Of a stretch of DNA of 64,000 bases, positions 27,148 through 35,414 are shown one piece after another. Source of the DNA: an uncultured Alphaproteobacteria bacterium (lineage in GTDB: Bacteria > Pseudomonadota > Alphaproteobacteria > Rhodobacterales > Rhodobacteraceae); the NCBI GenBank assembly GCA_902599445.1, contig CACKFK010000007.1, positions 1 through 64,000 of the forward strand, given 5' to 3'. A program made the translations under genes and the position numbers. Position 1 is the first letter of the stretch, and each line of letters starts with the position of its first letter. A model generated the notes under the pieces. It was not told where the DNA came from, searched no databases, and saw only the letters and a list, made by a program, of their open reading frames with translations.

Positions 27148-28056
27148 ATGAAGCAGATTCTAGTATCTGGTTTAGCAACGATAGATCTCATTCATTATTT
27201 AGATGAATTTCCCGTCGATGGCAGAAAATATAAAGCTAAAGATTCATTAATAACCGGGGGAGGAAATGCATTGAATAGTGCTATTGCCATCTCACGGCTA
27301 GGAGGAAGTGCTACATTGCTCACAACAATCGGACAAGATACTTTTGGAGATCTCATCTTAGAAGAACTTCAGACAGAAAAAGTCAAAACTCATGCGATTT
27401 GTAAAAAATCAAAACTTAAAACTTCCTATTCCTCAATTGCCATCAATAAAATGGGCGATAGACAAATTATAAATTATAGATCTCCAGATTTAGACTGTTC
27501 TACAAATCTGATAATGAAAGAAAAAAGCTTCCATGCTTACTTAACCGATGGCAGATTGCCGAATACAACTTTATTAACACTAAAAGAAGCTCGAAAGAGA
27601 AAAAAACCAGGCGTTTTGGATGGTGAAAATCCCGTCTGTCCTACTGCCTTAAAGTTAGCATCCCACATCGCTTTTTCACGGCAAGGCTTATCGAGTTTCA
27701 GCAATAGCTCTTCCATATTACAAGGTTTAAAAATAGCTCAAAACTATTCAAATAACTGGTTTTGTGTAACAGACGGTGAGAAGGGAGTTTTCTTTTTACA
27801 TGGGAAAGAGCTAATTCAATTAAAACCTCCAAAAGTCACTGCGGTAGATACACTAGGTGCTGGTGATGTTTGGCACGGGGCATTTACCTTAGCACTAGCT
27901 CACAATCAATCTCCAAGTCAAGCTTGTATATTTGCAAATAATATTGCATCAAAAAAATGTACGAAATATGGTGGAAAAAATGGATCTCCATATAAAGGTG
28001 AAGTAAAGCTAATTGAAGAAACACCTAAAGTATCATTTAATCAATTATATAGTTAG
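27148..28056 (+). CDS. PfkB-family sugar kinase, sulfofructose-kinase (YihV)-like
   Basis: The ORF track opens at a TTG at 27127, but the ATG at 27148 has GGAG 5 bp before it and gives the usual N-terminus MKQILVSGLATIDL. PfkB motifs are clear: TGGGNALNSAIAISRLGG (signature 1) and DTLGAGDVWHGAF (signature 2, with catalytic Asp). The IINYRSPDL, LDGENP, HIAFSRQGL and CTKYGGKNGSP blocks recall E. coli YihV more than KdgK or ribokinase. It should phosphorylate a ketose or keto-sugar acid made from the TRAP substrate, ahead of aldol cleavage; the real substrate is open. Confidence 0.8.
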   Translation: MKQILVSGLATIDLIHYLDEFPVDGRKYKAKDSLITGGGNALNSAIAISRLGGSATLLTTIGQDTFGDLILEELQTEKVKTHAICKKSKLKTSYSSIAINKMGDRQIINYRSPDLDCSTNLIMKEKSFHAYLTDGRLPNTTLLTLKEARKRKKPGVLDGENPVCPTALKLASHIAFSRQGLSSFSNSSSILQGLKIAQNYSNNWFCVTDGEKGVFFLHGKELIQLKPPKVTAVDTLGAGDVWHGAFTLALAHNQSPSQACIFANNIASKKCTKYGGKNGSPYKGEVKLIEETPKVSFNQLYS

Positions 28057-28085
28057 TTAAATAATTCACCTATTGTAAGATTTAA

Positions 28086-29003
28086 TTGAAACATAAATCA
28101 TGGGAGACTGAGGCCATCAAGGGCATTATACCAAGCTTAAATACTCCGTTCACTCAAGACGGTGCGCTAGACATTCCTTCACTTCGAAAATTAGTACAGC
28201 ATACAATCGATAGCGGATGTGCCGGAATGCTTGGGTTAGCAGTAGCTGGAGAGTACGAAACTCTGAGTTACAAAGAAAAACGTACTTTTATCGAGGTAGT
28301 ATCTAACGAGAATAACGGTACACTGCCTTTAATTATTAGCGTTACGAGCACTAATGCGGAATCTACTTTGGAGCTTAGTAAACTGGCAAAAGCACATGGA
28401 GCTACTGGGATATGCGTTCAAATTTACAGCGATACAAAACTATCAGATAATATCGCATTCTTGAAAGATTTATCTCAACATTCTCCAAAAATAATTATGG
28501 TACAGGACTTAGATTGGTCTGGTGATGGACTCGATTTGGATTCTATTTTAACAATGTTTAATAGGGTCAAGAAATTAACTTGGCTCAAAATAGAAACAAA
28601 AAAAGCTGGACCGAAATATTCAGCTGTTAAGAGCATGACTAACAATCATTTAAAAGTATGTGGAGGCTGGGCCGTTACTCAACTTTTAGACGCGTTAGAT
28701 AGACAAGTAGATGCATTTATTCCAACTGGAATGGAACATTTATACACTAAAATTTATAAGCAATACCATATGGGAAACCATGATTTAGCCAGAGACTTAT
28801 TTCATAAGTTGCTCCCGGTATTAAATTTTGCAAATCAACATATTGACATAAGCATTAGATTTTTAAAGGAATTACGGGTTAGAGAAGGGGTTTTTTCCAG
28901 TAGTTTCTGCCGAAATAAAAGGGCGGTATTCGATGATACACAAGCTAAGGAAGCAAAATTTTTATCAAAACTAGCCCATGACTTATCTAAAGAATATGCG
29001 TAG
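28086..29003 (+). CDS. DapA-family protein, atypical active site (second of two)
   Basis: The 305-aa product keeps the DHDPS-family barrel and opening (GIIPSLNTPFTQDGALD) and a Lys at the Schiff-base position (WLKIETKKAGPK). It differs in two catalytic spots: the GTTGE loop reads GLAVAGEYETL and the YNxP tyrosine is replaced in MVQDLDWSG. Related 'VQD' proteins form a separate subgroup of unknown or keto-acid dehydratase/aldolase function. A TTG start is used in the track (no strong SD). It ends the cassette 12 bp before the convergent ABC ATPase gene. Confidence 0.78.
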   Translation: MKHKSWETEAIKGIIPSLNTPFTQDGALDIPSLRKLVQHTIDSGCAGMLGLAVAGEYETLSYKEKRTFIEVVSNENNGTLPLIISVTSTNAESTLELSKLAKAHGATGICVQIYSDTKLSDNIAFLKDLSQHSPKIIMVQDLDWSGDGLDLDSILTMFNRVKKLTWLKIETKKAGPKYSAVKSMTNNHLKVCGGWAVTQLLDALDRQVDAFIPTGMEHLYTKIYKQYHMGNHDLARDLFHKLLPVLNFANQHIDISIRFLKELRVREGVFSSSFCRNKRAVFDDTQAKEAKFLSKLAHDLSKEYA

Positions 29004-29015
29004 ATTCATGAGTAG

Positions 29016-30077
29016 CTATGTGATCCTTTCTCCTGATTTATTGTCAAAAACATATATGTCTTTTTCTTTAACAGAAATTCCTACCATATCTTGACTTGCA
29101 AAGGCTAGCTTGGTGCCGCTTTCAACAATGAAATTGCTATTATCTGCTAACTTGAGATGACAAAATGAAATATTTCCTAAATTTTCAACAAATTCTATTT
29201 TATGTTCTTTGGTAGACTTCTTTAGATTTATATCATGCGGCCTTACACCAACCGTGATTTCTGAAATATTTTTGTCCACCCCAAAATTTTTCTTAACGAT
29301 CAAATCTCCTAAAGCAGGTATGACAAGATTATTCTCAATTATTCTTGCTTTGAGAAAATTCATGCTTGGCGATCCCAGGAATCCGGCAACAAATTTATTA
29401 GCGGGATTGTCATAGAGCTCTAATGGTCTGCCTTTTTGTTCTACATGGCCATCTCGTAACACAACTATTTTGTCTGCCATTGTCATGGCTTCGGTCTGAT
29501 CATGCGTAACATAAATAATAGTAGCACCTAATTCCTTATGTAATCTGGTGATTTCAATCCTCATTTCGACTCTTAATTCAGCATCAAGGTTCGATAAAGG
29601 TTCATCAAAAAGAAAAACCTTAGCACCTTTTACCAGGGCTCTCCCAATTGCTACCCTTTGTCTTTGACCGCCAGATAAAGAAGCTGGTTTTCTTTTTCTT
29701 AATTCACTTAATCTTAGCATTTTCGCTGCTCTAGAAACCTTTCTTTCAATTTCAGGTTTGGGTGCATTATTCATTCTCAGTCCAAAACTCATATTCTCTT
29801 CAACGGTCATATGGGGATACAAAGCATAATTTTGGAATACCATGCCCACACCTCTGGCTGCGGGATCAACAAAAGTGACATCTTTACCATCTATTGTTAT
29901 TCCACCATTTGTAGGCTCTTCTAAACCAGCTATTAGACGTAAAAGAGTGGACTTGCCGCAACCAGAAGGCCCCACAAATACACAAAACTCACCCTGATTA
30001 ACATCAATGGATACATCTTTGATTACCTTTGCTTGATTAAAATTCTTGCTTACTTTATGAAGGTTTACTGCAACCAT
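29016..30077 (-). CDS. sugar ABC transporter ATP-binding protein (UgpC/MsmK/MalK type)
   Basis: The track extends to 30152, but the first 25 residues do not fit the family; the internal Met (MVAVNLHKVSKNF) matches the standard start. The 353-aa ATPase has Walker A GPSGCGKST, Q-loop FQNYALYPHMTVEENM, signature LSGGQRQR, Walker B VFLFDEPLSNLD and a C-terminal TOBE-like domain (VGVRPHDINL). This ATPase type serves CUT1 sugar importers. It diverges from the binding protein and permease genes, leaving 156 bp that must hold both promoters and probably a regulator site. Confidence 0.9.
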   Translation of the reverse strand: MVAVNLHKVSKNFNQAKVIKDVSIDVNQGEFCVFVGPSGCGKSTLLRLIAGLEEPTNGGITIDGKDVTFVDPAARGVGMVFQNYALYPHMTVEENMSFGLRMNNAPKPEIERKVSRAAKMLRLSELRKRKPASLSGGQRQRVAIGRALVKGAKVFLFDEPLSNLDAELRVEMRIEITRLHKELGATIIYVTHDQTEAMTMADKIVVLRDGHVEQKGRPLELYDNPANKFVAGFLGSPSMNFLKARIIENNLVIPALGDLIVKKNFGVDKNISEITVGVRPHDINLKKSTKEHKIEFVENLGNISFCHLKLADNSNFIVESGTKLAFASQDMVGISVKEKDIYVFDNKSGERIT

Positions 30078-30233
30078 TAAACTCTTACTTTCTAGACAAC
30101 ATTGAGAAGCGAGGTTTATTTCTCGAAAAAACCTTGCTCCAGTTGTTGACAATACTTAATTAGTTAATAACATCTGTCAACATTAGTAAAAATGTTGTTT
30201 TCGTAATAACTGCAATCAAAAATTGGAGATAAA

Positions 30234-31469
30234 ATGTATAACTATATTAAAGTAACCGTACTGGGATTTCTATCAGTACTGTTTCTCAGTACAGCATCTT
30301 TTTCAGCTGACCTCGTGATTACCTTTGATGATCTAAATCCGGGGCCAAAAGCTGCATTTGAAAATGCAATAGCACAATTTCAAAAAGAAAACCCTGATAT
30401 CAATGTCATTGCCAATAATGGTGACAGAGAAGAGCATAAAGCCGCTATAAGGAACTTTCTTATAGCAGATGCTCCGGATGTAACATCTTGGTATCCGGGC
30501 AACAGAATGCGGCCCTTTGTCAAAGCTGGGCTTTTTGAGGATGTTTCAGATGTTTGGGACGCAAATGGTTTTCATGAGGATCTAGCGGCCGTAAAACCAA
30601 CTATGACGATAGCTGGCAGACAGTGGGGTGTTCCTTATTCATATTACCAATGGGGAGTTTACTACAGGAAAGATATTTTTGATAAACTAGGTCTGTTTGA
30701 ACCAAATACTTGGGTCCAATTTAAATATATTTGTGATACACTCAAAAAAAATGACATCACTCCTATAACAATAGGGACTAAATATCTTTGGACTGCCGCA
30801 GGTGTTTTTGACTATATAAATCTTAGAACAAACGGCTATAAAGTTCATAATGACCTTACCGCTGGGAAGATAAAATACACTGATCCAAGGATTAAGAAAA
30901 CATTTGAATATTGGGCTGAATTGGTAAATGCTGGGTACTTCTTGGAAAACCATGCAAGCATGTCATGGCAAGATGCAGTTGTTCCCTTTGCCAATGGAGA
31001 GGCCGCAATGTATGTTATGGGTAATTTTTCTGTTGATGCTTATAAAAATGCAGGACTAACCTATGATCAAATTGATTTTTTTCCATTTCCTGAAATCACA
31101 AAAGGTGTGCCTCGTGCTGAGGAAGCCCCAGCAGATGCCTTTTTCATTCCAACGAATGCAAAGAATAAATCTGATGCAAAGAAGTGGTTAGCTTTTGTTG
31201 CTCGAGCAGACGTTCAAACGGAGTGGAATAAGACTATCGGGCAACTTCCGATAAACTCTAAAGCATCTGTGTCAGACGACAAATTCATTCAGCAGGGTTT
31301 TGAAACCTTAAACACAGCTGCCGGTCTTGCTCAGTTTTATGATCGAGATGCCGTCGCTGAAATGGCCGCTGCAGGAATGGAAGGCTTTCAAGAATTCATG
31401 ATGAAACCTGATAGACTTGATAAAATTCTAAAAAGATTAGATAAAATCCAAGCTAAGGTTTATAAATGA
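30234..31469 (+). CDS. sugar ABC transporter substrate-binding protein
   Basis: The 411-aa product has a signal peptide (cleavage near SFSADLVI) and the fold of family-1 extracellular solute-binding proteins (ITFDDLNPGPKAAFENAIAQF, GVPYSYYQWGVYYRKDIFDKLG, PFANGEAAMYVMGNF). GGAG precedes the ATG. It captures an oligosaccharide or glycoside in the periplasm. With melA at the end of the operon, an alpha-galactoside is the inferred ligand. A strong hairpin follows the stop codon. Confidence 0.9.
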   Translation: MYNYIKVTVLGFLSVLFLSTASFSADLVITFDDLNPGPKAAFENAIAQFQKENPDINVIANNGDREEHKAAIRNFLIADAPDVTSWYPGNRMRPFVKAGLFEDVSDVWDANGFHEDLAAVKPTMTIAGRQWGVPYSYYQWGVYYRKDIFDKLGLFEPNTWVQFKYICDTLKKNDITPITIGTKYLWTAAGVFDYINLRTNGYKVHNDLTAGKIKYTDPRIKKTFEYWAELVNAGYFLENHASMSWQDAVVPFANGEAAMYVMGNFSVDAYKNAGLTYDQIDFFPFPEITKGVPRAEEAPADAFFIPTNAKNKSDAKKWLAFVARADVQTEWNKTIGQLPINSKASVSDDKFIQQGFETLNTAAGLAQFYDRDAVAEMAAAGMEGFQEFMMKPDRLDKILKRLDKIQAKVYK

Positions 31470-31475
31470 TAAGAG

Positions 31476-31503
31476 TATGGGTGGGGGATACCCCACCCCA
31501 TAT
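31476..31503 (+). terminator. strong intercistronic hairpin after the binding-protein gene
   Basis: GGGTGGGG, a four-base loop, then CCCCACCC forms an 8-bp GC stem, extended by TAT/ATA across one bulged base and followed by TTTTAT. It lies 7 bp after the binding-protein stop and before the permease genes. A leaky terminator or mRNA-stabilising stem at this place is a common way to make more binding protein than permease. Termination strength cannot be judged by eye. Confidence 0.65.
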
Positions 31504-31542
31504 TTTATAATTATACTTTTTATAATTGAGTGAATTTTTGCC

Positions 31543-32457
31543 TTGAGAAGAAGTAATCATCCTAATTACTCAACCCACATTTTCGGAAAAAATAAGCTAG
31601 TTATTTCGCCATGGCTGTTTTTAATACCAGGTATAATATTCTTTCTTATTTATGTAATTGTTCCTATTTTTCAGTCGATTTGGGTATCATTTTATGAGTG
31701 GGATGGTCTTGGGCAGGCCGAATGGGTAGGATTGGCTAATTACGTAGAACTTTTAGACGACGAATATTTTTATACATCGCTAAAGAATAATTTTATTTGG
31801 CTAGTTCTTTACTTATTAGCGGTCCCTCTGGGACTTTTTATAGCATTGTTCTTAAATCAAGTCGTCTTTGGAATAAGATTTTATAAATCCTTATTCTTTT
31901 TTCCCTTTGTGATTTCACAGGTAGTAGTTGGTTTAATTTTTTCTTGGTTTTATAACCCAAACTTTGGATTATTATCTCAAATCTTTACTTCGTTAGGTTT
32001 AGAACCCATAGCAATTTTATCTGATGAAAATTTAGTTACTTATGGAATTATCTTTGCAGGACTCTGGCCGCAAGTTGCTTACTGCATGATATTGTATCTT
32101 ACTGGGCTAAGTAATGTATCACAAGATTTAATGGAAGCTGCACGGTTGGACGGAGCAAAAGGTTGGAGGATGTTATGGTACGTAGTCCTGCCTCAATTGA
32201 GGCCGGCTACTTTCATTTCTGTGGTAGTTACAATAATTGGCGCTCTGCGATCTTTCGACATGGTTGCCATAATGACTGAAGGTGGACCATATGGATCCTC
32301 AAACGTGCTTGCTTATTATATGTTTGAAACTGCATTATCTGAATACGGCTTCAGACTTGGCTACGGATCAGCAATCGCTACAGTCCTATTTTTTATAATG
32401 TTAATTTATATAACTTATTTTCTTTGGCGGTTATATAAAAATGAAAAGGAGGCATAG
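31543..32457 (+). CDS. sugar ABC transporter permease 1 (MalF/UgpA type)
   Basis: The start is TTG in the track. The 304-aa protein has six helices and the EAA loop (EAARLDGAKGWRMLWYVVLPQLRP) that contacts the ATPase. The N-terminal SPWLFLIPGIIFFLIYVIVPIFQSI helix is typical of the first CUT1 permease. It overlaps the next permease gene by 17 bases, indicating coupled translation. Confidence 0.9.
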   Translation: MRRSNHPNYSTHIFGKNKLVISPWLFLIPGIIFFLIYVIVPIFQSIWVSFYEWDGLGQAEWVGLANYVELLDDEYFYTSLKNNFIWLVLYLLAVPLGLFIALFLNQVVFGIRFYKSLFFFPFVISQVVVGLIFSWFYNPNFGLLSQIFTSLGLEPIAILSDENLVTYGIIFAGLWPQVAYCMILYLTGLSNVSQDLMEAARLDGAKGWRMLWYVVLPQLRPATFISVVVTIIGALRSFDMVAIMTEGGPYGSSNVLAYYMFETALSEYGFRLGYGSAIATVLFFIMLIYITYFLWRLYKNEKEA

Positions 32458-33313
32458 TAAGTTGTTTCCTAAACCAATAGCTGCTAGATCTAGAACTTAT
32501 CAACGTTTGTATAAAATAGCTTTGCCAATAGCTTTACTCATCTGGCTTTTACCATTGTTAGCAATTTTCATGACCTCCATAAGGTCTTCAGTAGATATCA
32601 ATACTGGAAATGTTTTTGGCTGGCCTTCTCAATTTTTATTAATCGAAAACTACACAGAGGTTTTCAACAGATCCCAAGCTATTCTATATTTAAAGAACTC
32701 TTTTATGATAACTATTCCTACTGTTTTGCTATCAGTTTCTTTGGCATGTTTGGCTGGTTATGCTCTCGCAATTTACCGTTTTAGATGGTCGCTTCCAATT
32801 TTTTTTCTATTTGTAGCCGGAAATTTTGTTCCATTTCAAATACTAATGATACCTGTTAGAGACATGTCGGTATCAACCGGGTTGTATAATACAATCTTAG
32901 GCCAAGTACTATTTCATGCCGCATTTCAAACGGGGTTTTGCACCTTTTTCATGAGGAATTTTATTAGGGCACTCCCTTTTGAACTAATTGAAAGTGGCCG
33001 TATAGAGGGAGTAGGGGAGATCAAAATATTCTTATTTATTGTAGTTCCTTTAGTAAGACCGGCACTAGCTGCTTTATCTGTCCTGATCTTTACTTTCGTA
33101 TGGAATGACTTTTTCTGGGCAACTGTATTAACACAAGGTGAAAGTGTTAAACCTATTACTGCAGGTGTTAGATCTTTGAATGGACAATATGTTAATAATT
33201 GGCATTTAGTATCTGCGGCGTCTTTAATAGCAGCTATCCCACCAGTAGCTATGTTCTTTCTAATGCAAAAGCACTTCATAGCTGGCCTTACTCTTGGTTC
33301 CGTAAAGCAATAA
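32441..33313 (+). CDS. sugar ABC transporter permease 2 (MalG/UgpE type)
   Basis: The 290-aa protein has six helices and the EAA loop in the form LIESGRIEGVGEIKIFLFIVVPLVRP, followed by the typical C-terminal FVWNDFFWATVLTQGE. It pairs with the preceding permease in the inner membrane. Its start lies inside the end of that gene, near an AAAAGGAGG site. melA begins 12 bp downstream. Confidence 0.9.
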   Translation: MKRRHSKLFPKPIAARSRTYQRLYKIALPIALLIWLLPLLAIFMTSIRSSVDINTGNVFGWPSQFLLIENYTEVFNRSQAILYLKNSFMITIPTVLLSVSLACLAGYALAIYRFRWSLPIFFLFVAGNFVPFQILMIPVRDMSVSTGLYNTILGQVLFHAAFQTGFCTFFMRNFIRALPFELIESGRIEGVGEIKIFLFIVVPLVRPALAALSVLIFTFVWNDFFWATVLTQGESVKPITAGVRSLNGQYVNNWHLVSAASLIAAIPPVAMFFLMQKHFIAGLTLGSVKQ

Positions 33314-33325
33314 TAATATGGTAAA

Positions 33326-34669
33326 ATGAGCAAAAAAATAGTTTTTATAGGGGCAGGATCTACCATTTTCATGAAAAACATCATTGGGGATATTTTAAAG
33401 TTTCCTGCGATTAGCAGCTCTTCTTTTGCGCTCATGGACATTGATGAAAAGCGGCTCTCAGAGTCAGAAGCTGTGGCCAAGGAGTTAATAGCTCAATCAA
33501 AGAGTAGTGCAACCGTTCAAACATTTAAAGATCAAAAAAATGCCTTACAAAATGCTGATTTCGTAGTTGTAGCTTTTCAAATTGGTGGTTATCAGCCATG
33601 TACTGTAACTGATTTTGAAATTCCCAAGAAGTATAACTTACAGCAAACCATCGGTGATACCTTAGGAATTGGTGGAATAATGCGTGGTTTGCGAACTGTT
33701 CCCTATCTGTGGGCCTTGTGTGAGGACATGCTATCCGTCTGCCCTGATGCTATTCTTCTCCAATATGTTAATCCGATGGCAATCAATACCTGGGCGATAG
33801 GAGCCAAGTATCCTGCAATTAAACAGATCGGACTTTGTCATTCTGTGCAAGGCACACTAAATGAGTTAGCTAGAGACCTTGGCACAGATATTACAAAAAT
33901 ACACTACCAAGTAGCCGGAATAAACCATCTCGCTTTCTTTTTGGAATTAAAGGAATTGCAATCTGATGGAACATATAAAGATCTTTATCCTATTTTAAAG
34001 ATCTTAGGCAAGAAAGGAAATACTTCTGCTAATACCGGTGCAAACGAGAGATGCCCCAATTTTGTTAGATATAAATTTTTAGAGCATTTTGGGTATTTTG
34101 TGACTGAGTCTTCCGAACACTTTGCAGAGTACGTGCCTTGGTTCATTAAATCACATAAACCTGACTTAATTGATCACTTTAAGATCCCTTTAGACGAATA
34201 TCCAAAACGTTGCCAAGAACAAATTGCTGAATGGAAGAATCTAACGACGGGTATAATCAATAATGTTCCTCCTGAACATACTAAAAGTCACGAATATGCC
34301 GCTGATATTATTAATTCAGTTTCTTCAGGAGTCCCATGTACCATTTATGGGAATGTTATCAACAACGGTTACATTGAAGGATTGCCATATAATGCAGCTG
34401 TTGAAGTACCATGCCTCATCGATGGGGCAGGGGTTCATCCGCAAAGAACATTAAATATTCCACCGCATCTACTAGCACTAATTCGTACTAACATTAATGT
34501 ACAGGAACTTACTGTACTCTCGTTGCTAAATGAGGACATAGAAAGCGTCTACCATGCTGCAATGTTGGACCCTCATACTGGGGCAGAGTTAGATTTAGAT
34601 CAAATTAAAAGTTTGGTAAATGAATTAATCCGTGAGCATGGAGAATGGATGCCCTCTTGGCTCCAATGA
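33326..34669 (+). CDS. melA: alpha-galactosidase, glycoside hydrolase family 4
   Basis: The 447-aa product matches E. coli MelA nearly end to end: the NAD-binding start IVFIGAGSTIF, then FVVVAFQIGGYQPCTVTDFE, DTLGIGGIMRGLRTVP, the metal-binding GLCHSVQGT and AGINHLAFFLEL, and the SSEHFAEYVPWFIK segment. GH4 enzymes use NAD and a divalent metal to cleave alpha-galactosides by an oxidation-elimination route in the cytoplasm. It follows the ABC permeases in one operon, so it presumably hydrolyses the imported glycoside, for example melibiose-type sugars or an algal galactosylglycerol. The natural substrate is inferred only. Confidence 0.92.
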   Translation: MSKKIVFIGAGSTIFMKNIIGDILKFPAISSSSFALMDIDEKRLSESEAVAKELIAQSKSSATVQTFKDQKNALQNADFVVVAFQIGGYQPCTVTDFEIPKKYNLQQTIGDTLGIGGIMRGLRTVPYLWALCEDMLSVCPDAILLQYVNPMAINTWAIGAKYPAIKQIGLCHSVQGTLNELARDLGTDITKIHYQVAGINHLAFFLELKELQSDGTYKDLYPILKILGKKGNTSANTGANERCPNFVRYKFLEHFGYFVTESSEHFAEYVPWFIKSHKPDLIDHFKIPLDEYPKRCQEQIAEWKNLTTGIINNVPPEHTKSHEYAADIINSVSSGVPCTIYGNVINNGYIEGLPYNAAVEVPCLIDGAGVHPQRTLNIPPHLLALIRTNINVQELTVLSLLNEDIESVYHAAMLDPHTGAELDLDQIKSLVNELIREHGEWMPSWLQ

Positions 34670-34714
34670 ATAGTTAATAGTTTCTATTGAAAGTCAAATT
34701 TCCTTATTGTTCAC

Positions 34715-35167
34715 TTATACTTCTTCCATGCTTTTTAACAATGCCATTAGTCTTTCTGTAATTGCATTTCCTTCAAAGCTCTCAACTATAGAATCTGATT
34801 TTTTAAGAAATGGGAGCTTTTCCGTGGTCTACATTTCCACCTTTGGGGCTAATTTGTCCACGGTATCAAAGCCTCCCAGAGGGAGGCTAACAATACCATC
34901 CATAACCTCTGGAGCTGGTTTATTATAAACTCTTACGTGACACTTCTTACAGGTATGCGCAACAGATTCATAGCCACTGCCACCTTTAAAAAGATACGAG
35001 TCTGTATCTCCTGACAAATTAACTTCTGTTTCACCGTATGGACAGTGCAATGCATAAGTTCCAGTGATCCTTCTGCAGTTGGTACAGTTACACTGAATTA
35101 TAAACATTGGATCCAAATCTGTATCAAACTTGAATTGACCACAATGACAACCACCATGATGCTTCAT
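34715..35167 (-). pseudogene. GFA-family protein gene interrupted by an in-frame TAG
   Basis: The first 112 residues are a standard GFA (glutathione-dependent formaldehyde-activating enzyme-like) zinc protein: HGGCHCGQFKF, IIQCNCTNCRRITG and HTCKKCHVRVYN. The track stops at TAG (34829-34831), yet the same frame runs on for 37 more codons to TAA at 34715 with a family-like tail (TTEKLPFLKKSD...). GFA proteins commonly have an aromatic residue exactly there ('...HIWT..KLPW'), so TGG to TAG is the simplest explanation. The result is a recent nonsense mutation, a sequencing error, or a truncated but folded product. Confidence 0.7.
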
Positions 35168-35414
35168 TTTTACCCTCCAGACAGGTTATACGGTTCTAAC
35201 TAAAGAACGTAATGGAGCTAAATTAAAAAAAAAATCATCTAAATATGATAACACAGAGTCTAAAAGGTCAACATTAAAAACATTCACTTCTTAAAACTAG
35301 AAAAAGGTGTGAGAAATCTATGTTAGAAAAGTTTACTATATTCTTGATATAAAATAATAATTTTATTTAAATACTATTACATTTTCGTCTTTGTATCCGT
35401 TAAAAAAAAGGGTG

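Noticed and set aside
27148-34669. Sulfoquinovose catabolic locus (YihV-like kinase plus a glycosidase)
   Set aside because: The glycosidase is a clear MelA, and no SLA reductase, YihT-type aldolase, isomerase or sulfonate exporter is present.
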